This document shows, one piece after another, positions 6,871 through 13,607 of a stretch of 18,451 bases of DNA. The notes below the pieces were generated by a model. The model saw nothing but the letters and a program-made list of their open reading frames with translations. It had not been told where the DNA came from and made no database searches. Source of the DNA: Actinobacteria bacterium UBA4426 (GTDB lineage: Bacteria > Actinomycetota > Actinomycetes > S36-B12); contig DGQA01000056.1 of NCBI GenBank assembly GCA_002390705.1, positions 1-18,451 of the forward strand. The letters are read 5' to 3'. Numbering within the stretch: the stretch's first letter is position 1; each line of letters opens with the position of its first letter. A program made the translations under genes and the position numbers.

Positions 6871-9444
6871 ATGACACTCACCGACACATCAAGTTCTCAC
6901 ACCGAAAACATCACCCGCGCGGAGGCAAGTGAGCGCTCTGCTGTGATTTCGTCGACCTCCTACGAGGTTGTTCTGGATCTGACGTCCACTGGGCCTACAT
7001 TTGCTACCAGCACCACCGCACTATTCGCGTGCACGTCAATCGGCGCCCACACCTGGATTGACCTCATTGCCCCGACCGTTGAATCAGTGACTCTCAATGG
7101 AAAAGAACTCTCCATCGCAGAGGTCGTTCAGGGCGCTCGAATCCTGCTTCCGGATTTACAAGAAATGAACACCGTGGTTGTCACGGCCCAAGGCAAGTAC
7201 ATGAACACCGGTGAGGGTCTACATCGATTTATTGACCCAGTAGACGACCAGACCTACCTTTACACCCAATTTGAGTCTGCGGATGCGCGTCGGATGTATG
7301 CCTGTTTTGAGCAGCCTGACCTTAAAGCGACATTCACTTTGACGGCCACAGCACCTGCACGCTGGAAGGTGATCAGCAACTCTCCAATGGCACAGGTCAC
7401 CGAGCACGACAACGACACCAAGACGTGGGAGTTCGAGCCAACCCCGATCATCTCTACTTACATCACGGCACTTGTCGCTGGCCCGTATTTCGAAGTTCGA
7501 GACGAGTATTCCGGACCATACGGCACCTATCCCTTGGGAATCTACTGCCGGCAATCACTCTCTCAATTCCTAGACTCTGATGAAATATTTGAAGTCACAA
7601 GGCAAGGGTTCACTTTTTTCGAAGATCAATTCAAGGTGGGTTACCCATTTGCCAAATACGATCAGCTTTTCGTGCCGGAGTTCAATGCCGGCGCAATGGA
7701 AAACGCCGGATGCGTTACGTTCCTTGAAGACCTAATTTTCCGAAGCCGCGTCACGATTGCCGCCTATGAACAGCGGGCAAACACAATTTTGCATGAGTTG
7801 GCTCACATGTGGTTTGGCAACTTGGTCACCATGACGTGGTGGGATGACCTGTGGCTCAACGAGTCATTTGCCGAGTGGGCGGCCCATCACGCCAATGTGC
7901 ACGCAACTCGCTACAACGATGCTTGGACAACATTTGCGAACCTGCGCAAAGCGTGGGCTTATCGTCAGGATCAGTTGCCCTCAACCCATCCGATTGCAGC
8001 CGACATGGTTGATCTTGACGCGGTCCGCGTGAACTTTGATGGAATTACCTATGCAAAGGGAGCATCTGCCCTGCGGCAGTTGGTGGCCTGGGTAGGCGAA
8101 CCTGAATTCATGGCTGGCATCGGCGTGTACTTCAACAAGCATGCCTGGGGAAACACCCAACTCAACGACCTTCTCACCGAACTTGAGGCAACAAGTGGCC
8201 GCGATCTTTCTGACTGGACCCGCGAATGGTTGCAAACCAGTGGAGTGAACCTGCTCAGGCCAATCGTCACAGTCAACTCCGAGGGCAAATACGAAAACGT
8301 AATTATTGAGCAGGAACCGCCGATCTCACCAATCGGGGTTGCACCGACCCTTCGCTCCCACCGTGTGGGACTCGGTCTTTATGACCTCACAGATGCGGGA
8401 CTTATCCGGCGCGAGTTCATTGCCGTCGACGTCACTGGCGCTCACACGGAAATCGCTGAGTTGGTCGGTAAGCAACAACCTGATCTTTTGCTGGTCAACG
8501 ACGGTGATCTGACTTTCGCCAAGGTGCGCCTCGATAAAAAATCTTGGAAAACTGCGACCGCGCAACTCGGAGCGATTTCGGATTCACTTGCTCGCGCGGT
8601 AATTTGGAGTGCCGCATGGGACATGACTCGCGATGCCGAAGTGAGTACCGGCGAGTTCTTAGATCTAGTTCTTGCCGGTATTGACCGTGAAACAGATGTG
8701 GGTGTCACCAGTGGTGTTTTGCGTCAGCTTTCCATGGCAATTGATCAATTTGCGGCACCCGAGCACCGCGATGCCTACCGCTTGCGTGTCGCCCAAGCCT
8801 GTGAAGGGCTCGCTGCTCAAGCCGATCCGGGCAGTGATCACCAGCTTGCATTCGCTCGCGTATTCGTAGGAAATGCGACAACAAATTCCCAACTCGAGAC
8901 GGTAGCTGGCCTGCTCGATACCACTATCACGTGGAGCGGACTCAAAATTGACACTGATCTTCGCTGGAGTTTGCTCCACGCTCTAGTGAGCGCTGGGGTG
9001 CGGGGTGAAGTAGAAATTGATGCTGAACTTGAACTAGATAACACTGCGACAGGGAAACGCCAGGCAACCCGTGCGCTGGCGTCACGCCCCACCATGGGTG
9101 CCAAGGACGCTGCTTGGGATGCAGTCATGCACAACAACGCACTTCCCAACACCATTATTGAAGCAACGATTGGCGGGTTCCAAGACCCCGATAACCGCGA
9201 TCTGATGGAGGCATTCGTTGATCGCTACTTCCAAGAACTACCCAGCGTGTGGGAGGAGCAAACGATGGAAATGGCTCAGGACATTACTGCCGGTATGTAC
9301 CCGGTCTATGCCGCTTCAGCCGAGTTGATTGCCAAAACTAATGTGTTTCTTGACGCACAGACCGTGCCTTCGATGCTTCGCCTTGTTACTGAGGGGCGCG
9401 ACGGCGCAGAGCGGGCATTGCGTGCTCAAGCAAAGGACATGTAA
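6871..9444 (+). CDS. pepN: Aminopeptidase N (M1 zinc metallopeptidase)
   Basis: The 857-residue protein has all the M1 signatures: the substrate-anchoring GAMEN at 274-278, the zinc site HELAH at 308-312, and the third ligand Glu331 in NESFAEW, spaced HEXXH-18-E. An N-terminal beta-domain precedes the catalytic domain, and the long C-terminal half fits the ERAP1-like helical domain. Total length is close to actinobacterial PepN. It removes N-terminal residues from peptides in the cytoplasm; no signal peptide is present. The ATG at 6871 is well supported by AAGGA seven bases upstream. It is monocistronic: it diverges from the DCC gene and converges on the DUF5130 gene, with 29 bp between the stops and no obvious hairpin there. 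Confidence 0.95.
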   Translation: MTLTDTSSSHTENITRAEASERSAVISSTSYEVVLDLTSTGPTFATSTTALFACTSIGAHTWIDLIAPTVESVTLNGKELSIAEVVQGARILLPDLQEMNTVVVTAQGKYMNTGEGLHRFIDPVDDQTYLYTQFESADARRMYACFEQPDLKATFTLTATAPARWKVISNSPMAQVTEHDNDTKTWEFEPTPIISTYITALVAGPYFEVRDEYSGPYGTYPLGIYCRQSLSQFLDSDEIFEVTRQGFTFFEDQFKVGYPFAKYDQLFVPEFNAGAMENAGCVTFLEDLIFRSRVTIAAYEQRANTILHELAHMWFGNLVTMTWWDDLWLNESFAEWAAHHANVHATRYNDAWTTFANLRKAWAYRQDQLPSTHPIAADMVDLDAVRVNFDGITYAKGASALRQLVAWVGEPEFMAGIGVYFNKHAWGNTQLNDLLTELEATSGRDLSDWTREWLQTSGVNLLRPIVTVNSEGKYENVIIEQEPPISPIGVAPTLRSHRVGLGLYDLTDAGLIRREFIAVDVTGAHTEIAELVGKQQPDLLLVNDGDLTFAKVRLDKKSWKTATAQLGAISDSLARAVIWSAAWDMTRDAEVSTGEFLDLVLAGIDRETDVGVTSGVLRQLSMAIDQFAAPEHRDAYRLRVAQACEGLAAQADPGSDHQLAFARVFVGNATTNSQLETVAGLLDTTITWSGLKIDTDLRWSLLHALVSAGVRGEVEIDAELELDNTATGKRQATRALASRPTMGAKDAAWDAVMHNNALPNTIIEATIGGFQDPDNRDLMEAFVDRYFQELPSVWEEQTMEMAQDITAGMYPVYAASAELIAKTNVFLDAQTVPSMLRLVTEGRDGAERALRAQAKDM

Positions 9445-9473
9445 ACAAAGCCAATGAGATGCAGGAGACTCGT

Positions 9474-9851
9474 TTAGAACGTTTCGTCGAGGTGGTGGAC
9501 CTTGGGGGCGCGTGCATGTTCTGCCAGGACGATAAGTGCCTCACGCACCCCACCAACGATGTCACCGGCAGTTGCACAGGAGGCAAATGCCAACGTTGCA
9601 AAATCGCATGAGCGATCATCAAGGAAAATGTGGGCTTCTTTACCGGTCACAATGTCAATTGTTCGGGCATCGGGGTCGACGGCAATCAAGACGGCTGACT
9701 CCGCTGCGGCAAGTTCAGCATGGCGGGCGATTGCGCTGTCGCGGCATTGGGCAAGCTCCCCGATGTAGACCCCAAATGTCAGACCAGAAATTTCTCGAGC
9801 CAGCTTGACAGAGCGGGTCAACTCCCTGTGGGCAGTGCTACCAAGATGCAC
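9474..9851 (-). CDS. DUF5130 family protein (TPM-domain-like)
   Basis: With the start chosen here the protein has 125 residues and matches my memory of actinobacterial DUF5130 proteins throughout: LAREISGLTFGVYIGEL near the N-terminus, AVLIAVDPDARTIDIVTG in the middle, then DDRSCDFATLAF and AGDIVGGVREALIVLAEHA. This alpha/beta layout resembles TPM-domain proteins. No catalytic function is established that I know of. The frame stays open to GTG 9932, but GTG 9851 has GGGAGG eight bases upstream, and the extra 27 residues look like a shadow of the neighbouring gene. The start lies inside the upstream CtaJ-like gene (14-bp overlap), so translation is probably coupled. The gene occupies the place near pepN that I remember from mycobacteria. 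Confidence 0.82.
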   Translation of the reverse strand: MHLGSTAHRELTRSVKLAREISGLTFGVYIGELAQCRDSAIARHAELAAAESAVLIAVDPDARTIDIVTGKEAHIFLDDRSCDFATLAFASCATAGDIVGGVREALIVLAEHARAPKVHHLDETF

Positions 9852-10095
9852 GTGATCCGCCTCCCACCAGAACGGATGCTTGGGCGGAAATCTCGGTGGG
9901 GAGAATCGAAGGATTTGGCGCCGCAGCATCACTTGAGATGAAAATCGAAGAGGAACCGGATGCAGAATCGAATTCGTCGGTCACTTTGCCCCTACTGCTG
10001 CGGGTCCATGAAGGGGCGGCGATGGCGAGGACTACTAAGACTGTCAAGGCGATAGGGATTCCCAAAAACACCATTATTACTTGAAAGCCACTCAC
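9838..10095 (-). CDS. Small single-span membrane protein, candidate CtaJ-like aa3 cytochrome oxidase subunit
   Basis: The 85-residue product has one clear membrane helix at about residues 6-27 (VIMVFLGIPIALTVLVV...), a basic flank (SWTRSSRGK), a low-complexity Ser/Asp/Ala stretch, and a C-terminus ending GGGSRASW. A short N-terminal anchor and a Gly-rich, Trp-terminated tail, located beside DUF5130 and pepN, are what I recall for the CtaJ accessory subunit of the actinobacterial bcc-aa3 supercomplex. The identification rests on layout and position, not an alignment, and could be wrong. GTG 10095 lies six bases after TAGACT, indicating a leaderless transcript. An ATG at 10074 is the alternative start. 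The last codons carry the ribosome binding site and start of DUF5130. Confidence 0.6.
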   Translation of the reverse strand: MSGFQVIMVFLGIPIALTVLVVLAIAAPSWTRSSRGKVTDEFDSASGSSSIFISSDAAAPNPSILPTEISAQASVLVGGGSRASW

Positions 10096-10101
10096 CCTCC
10101 C

Positions 10102-10107
10102 AGTCTA
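10102..10107 (-). promoter_or_regulatory. Putative leaderless -10 box of the CtaJ-like/DUF5130 operon
   Basis: TAGACT on the minus strand ends six bases before GTG 10095. The intervening GGGAGG is too close to the start codon to be a normal Shine-Dalgarno site, so leaderless initiation is the simpler reading. The hexamer lies only 24 bp from the opposing -10 box at 10132. Confidence 0.45.
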
Positions 10108-10131
10108 ACGCGCGCGAGTGATGCGATCCCT

Positions 10132-10137
10132 TACGGT
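10132..10137 (+). promoter_or_regulatory. Putative leaderless -10 box of the oligopeptidase operon
   Basis: TACGGT (TANNNT class) ends six bases before ATG 10144. This supports 10144 over the in-frame ATT/TTG-type positions further upstream. It is weaker than the TAGAYT boxes, and GGTGG just before the ATG could instead act as a poor ribosome binding site. Confidence 0.35.
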
Positions 10138-10143
10138 GGTGTC

Positions 10144-12249
10144 ATGACTATTGCGCGCCTTAACTACCCCCAACTACCCGACAGCGGGATCACCGATGAT
10201 TACCACGGAGTCAACGTCCCCGATCCCTACCGCTACTTGGAGGATCCACAGGATGCTCGCACCCAACAGTGGTTACAAGATCAGGCACTTCTCATGGATG
10301 CTGAGCGGGCAAGCTGGTCAGCACGGGAGCACTTCTCGGATCGAGTGGGCGAGTTACTCGGTTCAGGAGCAATTTCACCGCCGTACATCCGCGGTGATCG
10401 AACCTTTTTTACTAAGCGCGAGCCGGGCCAGCAATTTGCCGTCCTCTATGTCCGTAACACAAATGATTCACACACCGATTCGGCCACCGCCCGGGTTCTG
10501 ATCGATCCCATGGTGCTGGACCCAGAAGGCCACACAACTTTAGATAGCTGGCAGCCATCTAAAGAAGGCGACCTGCTCGCCTACCAAATTTCCCAAGGCG
10601 GAAATGAAGAATCAGACGTGTATGTCATGAACGTGGAAACGGGCAAGATCATTGAAGGTCCGATCGATCGATGCCGATATTCACCAATTGCTTGGCTCAA
10701 GGGTGGGTCAGCTTTTTATTATGTTCGTCGCATTGCACCGGATCTTCTTCCTGAAAGTGAAAGCCACTTCCATCGCCGCGTCTATTTGCACACCATCGGC
10801 GCAGACCCACACACGGACGTACTTGTTTTTGGTGCTGGCATGAACCTAACTAACTACTATGGAGTTTCAGTTTCCCGTGACGGTCGCTGGCTCGAAGTTG
10901 CATCAAGTGAGGGGACCGAGCCGCGAAATGATTTATGGGTTGCCGATCTCACGGTAAGTGATCCTTCTAGTCCTTCATTCGAACTCGTTCAAGGTGACGT
11001 AGATGCACAAACTTCACTCACTTTCGGTCGTGATGGTCGCGCCTACATTTTTACCGACAGGGACGCCCCCCGAGGGAAGCTGCTAGTGACAACGCCGGGG
11101 TCCTGGGACCCGACCTCCTGGAAGACGCTTATCCCCGAGGCGCCAGATGCCGTTCTTGAATCGGTCACTTTGCTTGACGGCGACGGGCTAGATCAGGACC
11201 AGCTCCTCGTCGTGCACACAAATCACGGAGTGGCCCAGATGGCCGTTCACGCCGCAGCAGGTGGGGAATTTTTGTATCCCATCGAGTTACCCGGGGCCGG
11301 AACAATCGGCGGTCCTATCGAGCACATTGATGGTGGTCCCATTACTTGGATCGTGTACACCGATCACACCACTATTCCTACGATCTTCGAGTTTGATGCG
11401 CGGTCGAGGAAACTTATCCTTTATGCGACTCCCCCAGGCAGCGTCCAGGCGCCATCGGTGCACTCAGAACTCATCACCTATCCATCACTTGATGGCACTA
11501 CCGTTCGCATGTTTGTTATCTCACCAACCGGAAATTCAGATCAACCACGACCAACAATTCTTTATGGATACGGTGGATTTGGCATTCCGATGCAGCCCGG
11601 CTACAGCGCCGCAATTCTGGCCTGGGTTGAATCTGGTGGCGTGTGGGCGGTCGCGAACTTGCGCGGTGGCGGTGAAGAAGGTGAGGAGTGGCATCGCGCT
11701 GGAATGTTGGCCAATAAGCAAAACGTCTTCGATGACTTCCACGCCGCAGCCGAATACCTCATTACTCACGGATGGACCACGAGTGAGCAGCTGGGGATCT
11801 ACGGTGGATCAAATGGTGGGCTTCTTGTCGGTGCCGCCATGACCCAACGGCCGGACCTTTTCAATGCAGTGGTGTGCGTGGCCCCTCTACTCGACATGAT
11901 CCGCTACGTCGAAAGTGAATTGGGGCCGACCTGGACAGTTGAGTACGGCGACCCGGCAGACCCACAGCAATTTGACTGGCTACACGCCTACTCCCCCTAT
12001 CACCGCGTAACACCGGGAACCGATTACCCGGCCACCATGTTCGCAATTTTCGATAACGACACGCGAACCGATCCCATGCATGGCCGCAAAATGGCAGCGG
12101 CTGTTCAGGCCGGCACGAGTGGAGTTCGCCCGATTTTGGTGCGCACCGAGGAAAATGTGGGTCATGGTGCCCGGTCATTGAACAAGTCGATCGAGGAAAG
12201 TGCCGATACGTTAGCGTTCATGTCGCACTGGACCGGACTAGACCACTAA
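10144..12249 (+). CDS. Prolyl oligopeptidase family serine peptidase (S9A)
   Basis: The 701-residue protein opens with the S9A propeller-domain signature DDYHGVNVPDPYRYLED and QDQ, and ends with an alpha/beta-hydrolase domain. The catalytic triad is visible: Ser556 in GGSNGGLL, Asp639 in DNDTRTDP, and His674 in VGHGAR. The arginine two residues after the Asp, which contacts substrate in prolyl oligopeptidases, is kept. The segment LRGGGEEGEEWH upstream of the serine is typical. It would cut short peptides after proline in the cytoplasm; no signal peptide is seen. It heads an operon with mscS (10 bp downstream), glbO and aglA. I do not remember this gene at the equivalent mycobacterial position, so it may be a lineage-specific addition. 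Confidence 0.93.
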   Translation: MTIARLNYPQLPDSGITDDYHGVNVPDPYRYLEDPQDARTQQWLQDQALLMDAERASWSAREHFSDRVGELLGSGAISPPYIRGDRTFFTKREPGQQFAVLYVRNTNDSHTDSATARVLIDPMVLDPEGHTTLDSWQPSKEGDLLAYQISQGGNEESDVYVMNVETGKIIEGPIDRCRYSPIAWLKGGSAFYYVRRIAPDLLPESESHFHRRVYLHTIGADPHTDVLVFGAGMNLTNYYGVSVSRDGRWLEVASSEGTEPRNDLWVADLTVSDPSSPSFELVQGDVDAQTSLTFGRDGRAYIFTDRDAPRGKLLVTTPGSWDPTSWKTLIPEAPDAVLESVTLLDGDGLDQDQLLVVHTNHGVAQMAVHAAAGGEFLYPIELPGAGTIGGPIEHIDGGPITWIVYTDHTTIPTIFEFDARSRKLILYATPPGSVQAPSVHSELITYPSLDGTTVRMFVISPTGNSDQPRPTILYGYGGFGIPMQPGYSAAILAWVESGGVWAVANLRGGGEEGEEWHRAGMLANKQNVFDDFHAAAEYLITHGWTTSEQLGIYGGSNGGLLVGAAMTQRPDLFNAVVCVAPLLDMIRYVESELGPTWTVEYGDPADPQQFDWLHAYSPYHRVTPGTDYPATMFAIFDNDTRTDPMHGRKMAAAVQAGTSGVRPILVRTEENVGHGARSLNKSIEESADTLAFMSHWTGLDH

Positions 12250-12259
12250 GGGGAATTAC

Positions 12260-13180
12260 ATGGATTGGAATTCATTCGTGGATGCCGTCGACTCGTTTCG
12301 TAGCGGACCATGGGTTGTCCCGCTTCGCATCGTGATGATCATCATTGTCGCCCTTGTCGCTACAAAAGTGTCCACATTGGCGATACGCAGGGTCGTGGCT
12401 AAGGCCACAAGCAAGGCTGTCACACTCAATGCCGCCGAACTACGAAACTCGACCGACTCAGAAGACGTCTCCGACCAGCTCTTGGAAAACCGGGTCTCTC
12501 AACGAGCGAACGCCCTTGGCACATTAGGTCACAGCACCGCTGTTATCGGTATCTGGACGATCTCCATCATGATGATTATGGCTGAAGTGGGAATCAACAT
12601 CGGTCCACTTTTGGCCAGCGCAGGCATACTTGGCGTGGTCCTTGGTTTTGGTGCCCAAACTTTAGTGGCAGATTACCTGGCCGGAATCTCAATGACACTC
12701 GAGGATCAATTGGGCGTGGGAGACGTTGTTGACTGCGGGGTTGTCCTTGGTACCGTTGACGAAGTTGCACTGCGCTACACCCGAATTCGAGACTTTTATG
12801 GCGTTCTCTGGTACGTGCGCAATGGAACTATCCCCTTCATTGCTAACCAAAGTCAAGGCTGGACCTACGCAATCGTTGACATTGCCATGAGATACAACGC
12901 CGATCTAGCCAATGTGCGGCAGGTGATTAACGAAGAAGGCCAACACATTGCACTAGATTCCAGTTACGACACTGTTTTCATGGACGCACCCGAGTATGCG
13001 GGCCTCCAGGACGTGCGTGGTGATGCAGTCGTGGTCCGGGTAATGGCCAAGGTGATGCCAGATCAACAATTCGTCGGTGCTCGCCTACTGCGCGAACGGG
13101 TCAAGAGTGCACTCGACAATGCGGGGTTGCACATCCCACTCACCCAAATGCAGATAGTCGATGAACGAAGGGCGCAGTGA
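12260..13180 (+). CDS. mscS: Small-conductance mechanosensitive channel (MscS family)
   Basis: The 306-residue protein has three hydrophobic helices at about residues 20-38, 93-112 and 114-140. The third is the Gly/Ala-rich pore helix followed by FGAQTLVADYLAGI, the hallmark of MscS. The soluble part contains EDQLGVGDVVD and a beta-domain segment VALRYTRIRDFYGVLWYVRNGTI, which match the family. It should open under membrane tension and release solutes during osmotic downshock. ATG 12260 has AAGGGG eight bases upstream. The 3' end overlaps the globin start by 4 bp. Length is close to E. coli MscS with a small insertion of charged residues (about 58-82) between the first two helices. Confidence 0.92.
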   Translation: MDWNSFVDAVDSFRSGPWVVPLRIVMIIIVALVATKVSTLAIRRVVAKATSKAVTLNAAELRNSTDSEDVSDQLLENRVSQRANALGTLGHSTAVIGIWTISIMMIMAEVGINIGPLLASAGILGVVLGFGAQTLVADYLAGISMTLEDQLGVGDVVDCGVVLGTVDEVALRYTRIRDFYGVLWYVRNGTIPFIANQSQGWTYAIVDIAMRYNADLANVRQVINEEGQHIALDSSYDTVFMDAPEYAGLQDVRGDAVVVRVMAKVMPDQQFVGARLLRERVKSALDNAGLHIPLTQMQIVDERRAQ

Positions 13181-13605
13181 CGAATTCAGAATTGACCCCC
13201 TATGAGCGTTTTGGCGGACATGCATTTTTCACTGACCTAGTCCATAATTTTTATCAACGGGTCCCTAAAGACCCAGTCCTGAGTGCCATGTATCCGATTG
13301 ATGACTTCGAAGGTGCGGAGTGGCGTTTACGCTCATTTCTTGAACAGTATTGGGGCGGCCCTGGAACCTATAGTGAAGAGCGCGGTCACCCGCGGCTTCG
13401 AATGCGCCACGTGGGATTCCACATTGACGGTGATGCCCGCGACCGCTGGTTGGCTCTGATGGCAGCCGCGATTGCTGACCAAGGGATGGATGCCCATCTT
13501 GAGTCAGAGCTATGGCAGTATCTGGTGGCGGCCGCATTTGGTATGCAAAATGTCCCAGACGAAACACCAGAAAATGATGCATCAATTCCTATCACGGAGG
13601 CTTAG
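13177..13605 (+). CDS. glbO: Group II truncated haemoglobin (trHbO)
   Basis: The 142-residue globin aligns by eye with mycobacterial GlbO across FLEQYWGGP-TYSE-RGHPRLRMRH. Proximal haem ligand His78 lies in the RMRH box. Distal-pocket residues typical of group II are present: Tyr26 (B10, FYQRV), Tyr39 (CD1, MYPIDD) and Trp91 (G8, DRWLALM). The family binds oxygen tightly and is linked to oxygen delivery or to detoxifying nitric oxide and peroxide. The GTG start overlaps the mscS stop as GTGA. A C-terminal acidic tail of about 15 residues (DETPENDAS) extends beyond the usual end. The next gene, aglA, starts 2 bp after its stop, with its ribosome binding site inside glbO's last codons. Confidence 0.95.
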   Translation: MTNSELTPYERFGGHAFFTDLVHNFYQRVPKDPVLSAMYPIDDFEGAEWRLRSFLEQYWGGPGTYSEERGHPRLRMRHVGFHIDGDARDRWLALMAAAIADQGMDAHLESELWQYLVAAAFGMQNVPDETPENDASIPITEA

Positions 13606-13607
13606 AA

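Noticed and set aside
9852..9932. Longer DUF5130 start at GTG 9932
   Set aside because: The extra 27 residues would overlap the CtaJ-like gene by 95 bp, look like its out-of-frame shadow, and have no ribosome site, whereas GTG 9851 has GGGAGG at good spacing.
10081..10143. Upstream extension of the oligopeptidase by 21 codons
   Set aside because: It would run through the divergent promoter spacer into the CtaJ-like gene. ATG 10144 has a better promoter geometry and gives a normal N-terminus.
10664..10673. GATCGATC tandem near 10664
   Set aside because: It is a short chance repeat within coding sequence of the oligopeptidase, with no further copies nearby.
11261..11842. 193-codon open frame inside the oligopeptidase gene
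   Set aside because: It covers the catalytic serine region of the S9A peptidase in another frame. The peptidase motifs prove the main frame, and the alternative translation is Ser/Cys/His-rich with no family pattern.
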